Assembly (NCBI GenBank): GCA_903904835.1
Contig: CAIVEI010000206.1
Location: forward strand, 1 to 64,000
Source: an uncultured Schlesneria sp.
Lineage (GTDB): Bacteria > Planctomycetota > Planctomycetia > Planctomycetales > Planctomycetaceae
Reading direction: 5' to 3'
DNA: 64,000 nt
Positions 56,702 through 64,000 of the stretch are shown here, piece after piece. Both the position numbers and the translations under genes were made by a program. Position 1 is the stretch's first letter; every line of letters begins with the position of its first letter. The notes beneath the pieces are model-generated. The model searched no databases and was not told the origin of the DNA. It saw only the letters and a program-made list of their open reading frames with translations.

Positions 56702-57943
56702 TTACTTGTTCCATTCAGCCAGAACCATTGCTAACGCTTCCTCGCGACTTTCGATCTCCAGGTTCAATTGTGCGTCTTGAATCACAACGAGAATCGATTT
56801 GAAAAGCGGTCCTGGCTTCAAACCGAGTGCGATCAGATCGTCGCCGGTGACCAGCGGCACGGGATCGATTACTTCAGTGGGTGTTTTCGCCAGAAAGTCT
56901 TCGCAGAACTCGATCGATTCCAGACTCAATGAATTCGCGATTCGATCCGCTCGTAAAAGCTTTAACAAGTCTACGCAGTACGGATGAGCGAGGGATCGTT
57001 TCAGTGCCGCAAGGCTGAGGCGTGCGGCGTCGTCCAGATCGTTCTGATGAGCCACCAGCCAGACAATCCGGTCAGTTTCGTCGTTTGACAGCTTTAATCG
57101 TCGACAGACTTTGTCGACGGCTTGTTTGTCTGTTAGTGGTTTCAGCAGAGCCGCCATGGCCAGTTCAAACGACGGTGCGTCCAACAATTCCAAGCGCTTT
57201 AAAGTGACCTGCCATTCGGATTCCCGACAGATCAGATCAAGTTCGGGAAAGACAATCCGCATCAGTCCGACATCGTCAGCCAGTTCGATCGCTCGCCGTC
57301 GATGTACATCAACCAGCATTTTCTTCATCTCTTGAGCGATCCGTTCGGCGCTCACGACGATCAATTCCGACGACATTTCTCGTATGGCATCGGCAGTCGT
57401 GGAATCAAGCGAGAATTCGAGCGTCGCTGCGAATCGAACTGCACGAAGCATTCGCAGTTTGTCTTCCCGGACGCGTTCATGTGGGTCACCAATCGCGCGG
57501 ACCATTTTTGCAGCCAGGTCGACAGCTCCGCCGACATAATCAAACACGCTTTCTTCAATGGGGTCGTAAAACATCCCGTTGATTGTGAAATCTCGCCTTT
57601 TGGCATCTTCTTCCGGTGTGCAATATTCGACCCGTTCAGGACGCCGTCCATCCAGATAGGGCCCCTCGGTTCTAAACGTGGCGACTTCAACTTGCCCGGC
57701 ATCTTTCGGTCCGAGGACCATAATGACGCCGAAACTCGCTCCCACCGCGAGCGTCCGTTTGTGACCGAAAAGTTTTCTCACTTCCTCCGGTCGTGCGGTC
57801 GTGGCCACGTCGTAATCCTTGGCCTCGCGACCCAGCAACGCATCGCGGACGCAGCCTCCCGCAAAAAAAGCCACGTGACCCGCCGATCTCAGCTTTACGA
57901 CGATCTCGATCGCAAATTGATGCTGCGGCGAAAATTCGGACAT
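56702..57943 (-). CDS. cca: CCA-adding tRNA nucleotidyltransferase
   Basis: About 413 residues. Class II nucleotidyltransferase: FFAGGCVRDALLGREAKDYD with GGxVRD and the DYD acids, then RRDFTINGMFYDP, RVREDKLRMLRAVRFAATL. It adds or repairs CCA at tRNA 3' ends; some relatives are poly(A) polymerases. The ATG at 57941-57943 is chosen; the frame extends to 58003 without conservation. The adjacent trpF is divergent. Confidence 0.9.
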   Translation of the reverse strand: MSEFSPQHQFAIEIVVKLRSAGHVAFFAGGCVRDALLGREAKDYDVATTARPEEVRKLFGHKRTLAVGASFGVIMVLGPKDAGQVEVATFRTEGPYLDGRRPERVEYCTPEEDAKRRDFTINGMFYDPIEESVFDYVGGAVDLAAKMVRAIGDPHERVREDKLRMLRAVRFAATLEFSLDSTTADAIREMSSELIVVSAERIAQEMKKMLVDVHRRRAIELADDVGLMRIVFPELDLICRESEWQVTLKRLELLDAPSFELAMAALLKPLTDKQAVDKVCRRLKLSNDETDRIVWLVAHQNDLDDAARLSLAALKRSLAHPYCVDLLKLLRADRIANSLSLESIEFCEDFLAKTPTEVIDPVPLVTGDDLIALGLKPGPLFKSILVVIQDAQLNLEIESREEALAMVLAEWNK

Positions 57944-58135
57944 GACACTGAACTCGATTCGCAAAAATTCAAAAGGAAGGCACCAAATATCATATCTTCG
58001 CACAACGAAAGTTCTTCCTTTCGGGTTTGTTTTCAGCGTTGATTTCTACAGAATAAATCTCGCAGACAAAAAAAGGCCCCCTGATCGGGAATGATCGGGT
58101 TCGTCGGTCGTTCGGTTTCAGTAAGGATCATCAGG

Positions 58136-58792
58136 ATGTGGGTCAAAGTATGTGGGATTCGCGACCGCAAGACGGCGCGAGATCTGGCTGAGATCGGTGT
58201 TGACGCGATCGGACTGAATTTTTACTCCGCATCGCCCCGCGTCGTCGAAGCGGACGAAGCCCTGGAAATCTCGAAAATCCTACCTTCTGAAGTTGTCAAA
58301 GTTGGTGTCTTCGTGAATCACTCGATTTCCGATGTTGAAACGCTGGCGACCCAGTGTCGGCTGGATTTTGTCCAATTGCATGGTGACGAAACGCCTGCAT
58401 ATTTCGCTGAAATACAGCGTCGTTTGCCCCGTATTCGGTTAATTCGGGCCTGGCGCATGTCTAGCGACGGACTGGAGGGACTCAAAATCTTTCTCGATGA
58501 ATGCCGGCGTCAGCAACTCGATCTCGCCGCGTGTCTTGTCGATGCACACGTCGCGGGGGTCTTCGGAGGATCAGGGAAAACCGTCCCGTGGAAACAACTG
58601 GCGAGCGAGTATCGCCGAGACGAATGGCCACCGCTGATCCTGGCCGGGGGATTAACCCCAGATAACATAGCCGAAGCGATCTCGTCCGTTCACCCTTGGG
58701 GGGTCGACGTTGCCAGCGGTGTCGAGTCGGCTCCGGCAGTCAAAGATCAAAAGCGAGTGCGTCAGTTTCTGTTAAACGCAAAAAACGTCTGA
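58136..58792 (+). CDS. trpF: Phosphoribosylanthranilate isomerase
   Basis: About 218 residues. Begins WVKVCGIRDRKTARDLAEIG, with GLNFYSASPRVV, VKVGVFVNHS, FVQLHGDETPAYF and LILAGGLTPDNIAEAI; the catalytic Cys is in VCGI. TIM-barrel enzyme of tryptophan synthesis, converting PRA to CdRP. ATG at 58136 with AAGGAT upstream. No other trp gene is adjacent, as often in this phylum. Confidence 0.92.
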   Translation: MWVKVCGIRDRKTARDLAEIGVDAIGLNFYSASPRVVEADEALEISKILPSEVVKVGVFVNHSISDVETLATQCRLDFVQLHGDETPAYFAEIQRRLPRIRLIRAWRMSSDGLEGLKIFLDECRRQQLDLAACLVDAHVAGVFGGSGKTVPWKQLASEYRRDEWPPLILAGGLTPDNIAEAISSVHPWGVDVASGVESAPAVKDQKRVRQFLLNAKNV

Positions 58793-58948
58793 TCGTTGGG
58801 TTTGATGCAGTATTTGATATTGCGGCATGGCTGATTCGGCGGACGGCGTTCAAATCAGAACGAATTTGCCGCTTAGAACGAACTTACGGCTTGTATCGAC
58901 GACGACGCTTCTTATGCCATTTACGGCGATTTAGGGTCGTCTCTACCC

Positions 58949-59019
58949 AAATTCAACACGGAATCGAACCGTGAGCCGGCTGATAAAGGGCCGGTGGCAC
59001 CGAACGTAATGGCTGAACT
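58949..59019 (-). tRNA. tRNA-like element, D-arm not evident
   Basis: On the minus strand: a 7-bp acceptor (AGTTCAG/TTGAATT, two G-U pairs), a perfect T-arm with loop TTCGATT (CACGG/CCGTG), and an anticodon-like arm CGGCC-CTTTATC-AGCCG with one C-A mismatch. Total 71 nt. No D-stem pairs, position 8 is not U, and no CCA follows. By position the loop would give UUA as anticodon, which would be abnormal. A degenerate tRNA or a chance fold is as likely as a working tRNA. The rest of 58793-59295 shows nothing else. Confidence 0.3.
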
Positions 59020-59295
59020 ACCTGAGATAATCTGCCTCATGGCGAAAAATTTGATCGCCGATTGTCATAAAGAGGCTGGTCGACATCGCTTTTGCCCGAT
59101 TGCCGAATTCTGACGAGAACAATTCGAACCAAGGTGAGAAAAATTCTCGTCGAACGAAAGTTTTGATTGTTCTCCTGTCGCAAACAGGCTTACAATCATT
59201 ATCAGTTCGATTCCAGTTTAGTCCTGTCTCAGTGGAAACCTAGACGATCTGATTCGTCTCCGCTTTGTCCTGTGCGTGTGCGAAAGGAAATTTCG

Positions 59296-60231
59296 ATGGC
59301 CCGTCGTCCAATCGCGTTGCTGTTCGCTTGTGGATTTACATCCCTGGCGTTGATCATCGCTGCATCGCTTCCCATCGAACTTTCGGCGGCAAGCAAGGCA
59401 ACAAAGAAGCCGATCAAGAATCCCAAATACGATCCAACGGCGGAAAAGGTTGACCTGTTCGACGCCGTCGACGCCAAACAAGTGACCGTCAAACTTGTCC
59501 CGAAGGATGCCCTAGGTGGTACGGTGTTAATCGAAAACAAGACCGATAAGCCGCTCACCGTGAAGATTCCCGATGCTGTTGCAGGTGTTGCAATCAATTC
59601 CCAATTCGGTGGCATGGGCGGCGGTGGTATGGGTGGTGGCGGTATGGGTGGCGGCGGTATGGGTGGCGGCGGCATGGGCGGCGGTCAGCAAGCAATGGGC
59701 GGCGGCATGGGCGGTGGTGGAATGGGTATGGGCGGTGGCGGCATGGGCGGTGGCGGCATGGGTGGCGGTGGTATGGGGGGCGGCGGCTTCTTCTCCATCC
59801 CGGCGGAAAAGGTTGTCTCGCTGCAGTTTAACTCAGTATGTCTGGAACACGGGAAACAAGAACCCGGACCAAGCAGTAAATACACACTCGTACCGATTAC
59901 CCGCGTGAGCAGTGATCCTGTCCTTCACCAATTGCTTGCGAAAGTTGGTACAGGCAAAGTTGATCAACAGTCCGCCCAGGCAGCCGCATGGCACCTGACT
60001 AACAAAATGTCGTTCCAGGAACTCGCGGAAAAGATGGAAGAACATCTGGGCGACCTCAATCCATCACCTTATTTCACGCGGGAGCAACTTCTCGGTGCTC
60101 AAAGTTTATTGTCACAGGCCATGGTTAAGGCTGAGGAAAAGGCTGAAGAAGAAAAGCTGACTCCAAAAACCGAAACGAAAGTCGCACCACGAACGTCTGC
60201 GGCAAAGGCCAATCCTGCCGCATCGAACTGA
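59296..60231 (+). CDS. Secreted Gly-Met repeat protein
   Basis: About 311 residues. ATG at 59296 with AAAGGAA seven bases upstream. Signal segment ALLFACGFTSLALIIAA. Residues ~105-165 are GGMGGG-type repeats, flanked by a beta-rich domain (VTVKLVPKDALGGTVLIENK) and a C-terminal part with ITRVSSDPVLHQLLAKVGTG. The repeat DNA is strongly GGTGGCGGTATGGG-based. Probable surface or matrix protein. No recognised domain. Convergent with the DUF1501 gene. Confidence 0.75.
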   Translation: MARRPIALLFACGFTSLALIIAASLPIELSAASKATKKPIKNPKYDPTAEKVDLFDAVDAKQVTVKLVPKDALGGTVLIENKTDKPLTVKIPDAVAGVAINSQFGGMGGGGMGGGGMGGGGMGGGGMGGGQQAMGGGMGGGGMGMGGGGMGGGGMGGGGMGGGGFFSIPAEKVVSLQFNSVCLEHGKQEPGPSSKYTLVPITRVSSDPVLHQLLAKVGTGKVDQQSAQAAAWHLTNKMSFQELAEKMEEHLGDLNPSPYFTREQLLGAQSLLSQAMVKAEEKAEEEKLTPKTETKVAPRTSAAKANPAASN

Positions 60232-60258
60232 TTTACCAACTTACGACGGGTGTTTAAA

Positions 60259-60292
60259 CAAGCAGGCTTGCCGATATCGGCAAGCCTGCTTG
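60259..60292. terminator. Perfect 34-bp palindrome, bidirectional terminator
   Basis: Arms CAAGCAGGCTTGCCGAT and ATCGGCAAGCCTGCTTG, 17 bp each with no loop bases. It lies between the convergent genes at 60231 and 60297. It can serve both directions. Confidence 0.75.
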
Positions 60293-60296
60293 TCAT

Positions 60297-61706
60297 TTAC
60301 GCCAGAATTTCCTTGATCACGCGACATTCGCCGTCGATTTGAGTCAGGCGTTGTTCCAAACCCTGGAAGTAAAATGTCAGTTGATCGTGCTCCAGCCCCA
60401 ATAAATACAGAATTGTCGCGTGCAGATCGCGAACTTGAACCGGGTTCTGTTCTGCCTTGAAACCAAATTCGTCGGTGCTTCCATAGACGGTTCCTCCCTT
60501 GATTCCGCCACCTGCCATCCAGGTTGAGTATCCATAGGGATTATGGTCACGACCCGCCGAACCTTCCGATGTCGGCGTTCTTCCGAACTCGCCACCCCAG
60601 ATGATCAGCGTGCTATCGAGTAATCCACGAGCCTTCAAATCCGAGATCAATCCTGCGATTGGTTTGTCGACTTGCAGGCCGTTCCTCAAGTGCTTCGTAT
60701 CATTGGCCCCATGAGTGTCCCAACCGTCGCCACCTCCTCCGTGGTAGAGTTGAACGAAACGCACGCCCCGTTCCACCAGTCGCCGTGCATTCAGGCATTG
60801 GATGCCGAACGGGCGAGTGACATCGTTGTCCAGGCCGTACTGCGAGTGAACTTGCTTTGTCTCCTGACTGAGATCGACCGCTTCCGGCGCCGTCGACTGC
60901 ATGCGAAATGCGAGTTCGTAAGCCGAAATTCGCGAGGATAACGAGCCGTCCCCGTTCTGCTCGTCCAGATGTCGCCGGTTCAACTGCTGTGAGAAATCCA
61001 AAATACGTCGCTGGTCGCGATCACTCACTCCATCAGGTCGATTCAGATAGAGAATCGGCGACCCGCTCAGTCTCAGTTCCGTCGCCGAATAAACCGCAGG
61101 GAGAAAGCCATTTCCGTACGTCAACGGTCCACCTTTCAGCGGGCCGTCACGCAGTACGACATAACCGGGCAAGTTCTGCGATTCGGAACCCAATCCATAC
61201 GTCGCCCATGCCCCAAGACTAGGCCGCCCCATCATGCCAGTCCCTGAATGAGACAGGTAGAGCGCGGGTGCGTGATTGAACTCGGTGTGGTGGCAACTTC
61301 GTATTACTGCAATTTCGTCTGCGACGTTGGGAAGGTGCTGAAAAATGTCGGAGATCTCGATGCCGGATTCACCACATTTGTTGAATTGCCGCTGACTTGC
61401 CAGAATCTTCGCGTCACTGGCCTTGGTGAATTCCAGGTTGAGATTCGCGAAACTCGGTGGCAGCGTTTGGCCGGCATATTTAGTGAGCATCGGCTTGGGA
61501 TCAAACGTATCAACCTGGCTGGGGCCGCCATGCATAAACAGCGAGATCACTGCCCTTGCCTTTGCGGCACGGGGAGTGATCTTCGGTGCCAACGGGTTGT
61601 TCGCAGCGTCGGCCTCGTGGCTCATCAGATCGAGCATCGCCAGCGCACCGATACCCATCCCGGCTTTAGCGAGCAACATTCGTCGAGAGAGCGAGTATTG
61701 ATTCAT
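60297..61706 (-). CDS. DUF1501-family secreted protein (Tat signal)
   Basis: About 469 residues. Starts MNQYSLSRRMLLAKAGMG, a twin-arginine signal. DUF1501 marks: SLFMHGGPSQVDTFDPKPML, VRFVQLYHGGGGDGWDTHG, IIWGGEFGRTPTSEG, AGRDHNPYGYS. The fold is sulfatase or alkaline-phosphatase like. ATG at 61704-61706, 11 bp after the stop of the DUF1553 gene, so co-transcribed. Pairs with it in most planctomycetes. Substrate unknown. Confidence 0.9.
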   Translation of the reverse strand: MNQYSLSRRMLLAKAGMGIGALAMLDLMSHEADAANNPLAPKITPRAAKARAVISLFMHGGPSQVDTFDPKPMLTKYAGQTLPPSFANLNLEFTKASDAKILASQRQFNKCGESGIEISDIFQHLPNVADEIAVIRSCHHTEFNHAPALYLSHSGTGMMGRPSLGAWATYGLGSESQNLPGYVVLRDGPLKGGPLTYGNGFLPAVYSATELRLSGSPILYLNRPDGVSDRDQRRILDFSQQLNRRHLDEQNGDGSLSSRISAYELAFRMQSTAPEAVDLSQETKQVHSQYGLDNDVTRPFGIQCLNARRLVERGVRFVQLYHGGGGDGWDTHGANDTKHLRNGLQVDKPIAGLISDLKARGLLDSTLIIWGGEFGRTPTSEGSAGRDHNPYGYSTWMAGGGIKGGTVYGSTDEFGFKAEQNPVQVRDLHATILYLLGLEHDQLTFYFQGLEQRLTQIDGECRVIKEILA

Positions 61707-61717
61707 CAAGTTGCTTT

Positions 61718-64000
61718 TTAATTGGTGCCAATGAACTCGGTCGTATTCATTAATCCCAGGCAAAACTCCTTGAGTGCGGTGGCGACAGGGTCTGGCGTTC
61801 CCTGCTGCCTATGCGCTGATTCTGATTCAGCAAGGAATTGCAGGGCGACCTCCAATTCTGAATCAGACACGGCACGACTATAGGCCAGCATCCACGCAAG
61901 TCGCACCTGGTCGCTTCCGTTCTCGCCAGCTTCGCGGACCAGACGTTCGCTCATCGCATGGGCCTGCCGTGAAACAATGCTGTTGTTCAACAGCGTTAGA
62001 GCCTGAGCAGGAACCGTCGTCGTTTGCCGAGTCGGGCAGCTAGCACCGCTGTTCGGAGGATCAAAGGCTTCAAAGAACGGGAAACGAAAAGAGCGACGAT
62101 TTAGAAGGTAAATAGCCCTTCGGTTTTGATCGACGGTCACGGGCCATTTCCTATCCGGCTTTTGCTCAATATCGTACAATCCCTTCAGCTCTTCTGCCGA
62201 TAACTGAGGAACAAAAGGGGGGCCAAAGTGGGTTGTTACCAGCGTTCCGGCGGACGAAAGTAAATGGTCCCAGACTTCTTCCGCTTCTAGACGGCGGCGA
62301 GGAAAATGGGACAGCCAGACGTTTTGAGGATCGGTGTTCTGCGCATGAGAATTGCGATTTGCTGATTGCTGGTAAGTCGACGACAGCAATAACAGTCGAT
62401 GCAACTTCTTCAGGCTCCAGCCGTTCTCGATCAGTTCAGTCGCAAGCCAATCAAGTAATTCCGGGTGCGATGGGGGGCGTCCCTTTGTGCCGAGATCATT
62501 CGGTGTTGCCGCAAGTGCTTGACCGAAGTGCCACTGCCAGACGCGGTTTGCCATCACGCGTGCCGTGAGTGGATTTTGCGGCGACACCAGCCAACGAGCA
62601 AGGTGTGCTCGCCGCTGCTGGCTTTCTCTTACGTCATTGGGGAGTGGTCCTCCGCCCGGAAGAAATGCAGGGATCGTCGGCGACACGATCCCGCGCGGCT
62701 TCGTCAGTTCTCCCCGCGATAACAAGCGAATGGGTGTCGGTGACGTTGCATGGCGCAATACGCGAAAGTGATTCCGTTCGCCCGAAGCCCAGGCTTTCTT
62801 TTGTGTGGTTTGGTCCCACGTTTCGCTGGCAGCAAAAATGGCTTCCAAACCGAAATAGTCGCGCTGGCTGATTGGATCGTACTTGTGATTATGACAATTC
62901 GCACAGCCGACAGTCAGTCCCAGCATCGCTTCGCCGAAGGTCGTCACCTGGTCTGTCCGTCGAGTGTACTCCAGCAGATCGGGAAACTTGTCAAGTGAAT
63001 TCGGCCACTGACCCAGCGTCCAGACCGCAATGGCATCTTTGAATGCCTCGGCCTGATCAGGCCAAAGTTCGTCACCAGCCACCTGCTCTATCAAAAACTG
63101 ATCGTACGGTTTGTCTTCATTAAAACTTCGAATGACGTAATCACGGTAACGCCAGGCTTGTTCATAGAAGATATCCGTTTCGTACCCGCCGGAGTCTGCG
63201 TAACGGACAATATCAAGCCAATGTCTTGCCCATCGCTCGCCATACGCAGGCGACGCTAATAGACGATCAACGACGATCGAGAACGCCTCAGGTCGAGGAT
63301 CGTTGATGAAGGTTTCGATCTCGGCAGGTGTGGGAGGAAGACCGGTCAGATCGAACGAGACTCGCCGCAATAACGCTGATTTGGTTGCCAATGGGGAGGG
63401 TGACAACTCCGCATCGCTGAGTTTTACCTGGATGAACGCATCGACTGGCGAGTTGCACCAGTTCTTCTCTGGCGAGACTTTGGACGGTACCGCTGACGTG
63501 GTTTTAAGGAGATTCGCTGAGTTACTTTTGACCGGTGGTATCAGCGGGCGTGTGATCGGTTGAAATGACCAATGATCCACGGCCTGAACGATACGAGGGT
63601 CAAGTTCATCGGCGGCAGAGGGCCAAGCAAGTCCCTGATCGATCCAGGCTCGGATCAGTCCGATTTGTTCGCGGGTGAGTCGTTCCCCTTCGGGCGGCAT
63701 GACTGTCCCGTCATCCAGTCCAGCGATTCGTTGAACCAGCGGGCTGAGTGCACTTTTTCCCAACGCGATCATCTGGCCATTATCCCCACCGTCCAAAGCG
63801 AGTGATCGAGTCGCCAGCGACAAGCCCCCCTGGTCTTTGCCAGGTCCATGACATTTGTAACAGTGCTGCTGGAAGATCGGCTTGATGTCGCGGACAAAAT
63901 CAATGGTACGTTCCGAAGGGGCAGGAAGTCGTGGATCGAGACTCCCCGCCGCGAAATGTAACCGCACCCGGTCGTGTGTCAGAACATGGGAATAGATTGC
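61718..64000 (-). CDS. DUF1549/DUF1553 cytochrome-type protein, 5' end outside the window
   Basis: More than 750 residues, cut at the right edge: the frame stays open to 64000, so the signal peptide and start are missing. A PSCyt1 cytochrome region with haem site CYKCH at the start (FVRDIKPIFQQHCYKCHGPG), then DUF1549 (DLTGLPPTPAEIETFINDPR; YGERWARHWLDIVRYADSGG), and DUF1553 (TARVMANRVWQWHFGQALA). The downstream DUF1501 gene is 11 bp away. Probably a periplasmic redox protein of polymer breakdown; function unproven. Confidence 0.9.
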   Translation of the reverse strand, partial: AIYSHVLTHDRVRLHFAAGSLDPRLPAPSERTIDFVRDIKPIFQQHCYKCHGPGKDQGGLSLATRSLALDGGDNGQMIALGKSALSPLVQRIAGLDDGTVMPPEGERLTREQIGLIRAWIDQGLAWPSAADELDPRIVQAVDHWSFQPITRPLIPPVKSNSANLLKTTSAVPSKVSPEKNWCNSPVDAFIQVKLSDAELSPSPLATKSALLRRVSFDLTGLPPTPAEIETFINDPRPEAFSIVVDRLLASPAYGERWARHWLDIVRYADSGGYETDIFYEQAWRYRDYVIRSFNEDKPYDQFLIEQVAGDELWPDQAEAFKDAIAVWTLGQWPNSLDKFPDLLEYTRRTDQVTTFGEAMLGLTVGCANCHNHKYDPISQRDYFGLEAIFAASETWDQTTQKKAWASGERNHFRVLRHATSPTPIRLLSRGELTKPRGIVSPTIPAFLPGGGPLPNDVRESQQRRAHLARWLVSPQNPLTARVMANRVWQWHFGQALAATPNDLGTKGRPPSHPELLDWLATELIENGWSLKKLHRLLLLSSTYQQSANRNSHAQNTDPQNVWLSHFPRRRLEAEEVWDHLLSSAGTLVTTHFGPPFVPQLSAEELKGLYDIEQKPDRKWPVTVDQNRRAIYLLNRRSFRFPFFEAFDPPNSGASCPTRQTTTVPAQALTLLNNSIVSRQAHAMSERLVREAGENGSDQVRLAWMLAYSRAVSDSELEVALQFLAESESAHRQQGTPDPVATALKEFCLGLMNTTEFIGTN

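Noticed and set aside
59573-59908. Plus-strand frame rich in Val/Ala/Trp over the Gly-Met tract
   Set aside because: Out-of-frame reading of the GGTGGC repeat; no start signal.

Overview
The window looks like chromosomal DNA of a Planctomycetota bacterium (Planctomycetaceae-like). Evidence: a DUF1549/DUF1553 cytochrome-type protein paired with a DUF1501 protein, a 1110-residue PVC-type dehydrogenase/HEAT/cytochrome c protein, several PQQ or WD-type beta-propellers, Hanks-type kinases, an orphan mraZ outside any division cluster, and Gly-Met-rich secreted proteins. Gene density is ordinary. Intergenic spaces carry an unusual load of small palindromic and REP-like repeats. Layout: 0-1.1 kb, a REP-associated tyrosine transposase between inverted REP elements. 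1.1-3 kb, a CNNM/CorC-YbeY pair. 3.2-7 kb, exopolysaccharide chain-length/tyrosine kinase and SLBB export lipoprotein. 7.2-11.2 kb, a REP cluster, then a PilT-like ATPase with three membrane or membrane-anchored proteins. 11.9-15.9 kb, a TOTE-type primase-helicase-nuclease divergent from a nucleotidyltransferase-fold protein. 16-19.8 kb, three envelope proteins (DUF11 lipoprotein and two related secreted proteins). 20-25.9 kb, LolA-like protein, ferrochelatase, GT4, MraZ and cardiolipin synthase. 26.1-35.1 kb, a chemosensory operon (cheA, mcp, cheW, cheB, cheR) preceded by a Ser/Thr kinase fused to two receiver domains. 35.4-36.2 kb, a VapBC-type module. 36.4-51.4 kb, mixed housekeeping genes (GspF-like, HAD, ACT, C-terminal protease, propeller, redoxin, HU, Ser/Thr kinase, PVC cytochrome, an orphan protein). 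51.5-54.9 kb, a two-gene operon coding a TIR-GNAT fusion and a PAS-like methyltransferase. 54.9-64 kb, PQQ propeller, CCA-adding enzyme, TrpF, a tRNA-like element, a Gly-Met-rich protein and the DUF1501/DUF1553 pair, the last cut by the window edge. How the genes work together: the che genes form a compact receptor-to-kinase circuit with no free CheY, so the kinase-receiver fusion just upstream is the natural output candidate. The polysaccharide genes form an export and kinase-regulated chain-length pair. The TOTE locus and the TIR-GNAT/methyltransferase pair are the two likely biological-conflict or signalling islands. The TIR-GNAT pair is the best candidate for an undescribed system: a TIR domain of the bacterial NAD-cleaving type is joined in one chain to a FeeM/LuxI-like acyltransferase, and its partner is a methyltransferase with a PAS-like sensor. 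Repeats fall into three groups: RAYT-associated REPs arranged as composite BIME-like units, 98-99 bp palindromes placed just after stop codons, and short hairpins with a shared GAAGAC tip and GTGGCAC ends. All functional calls rest on motifs read by eye; no database search was run.
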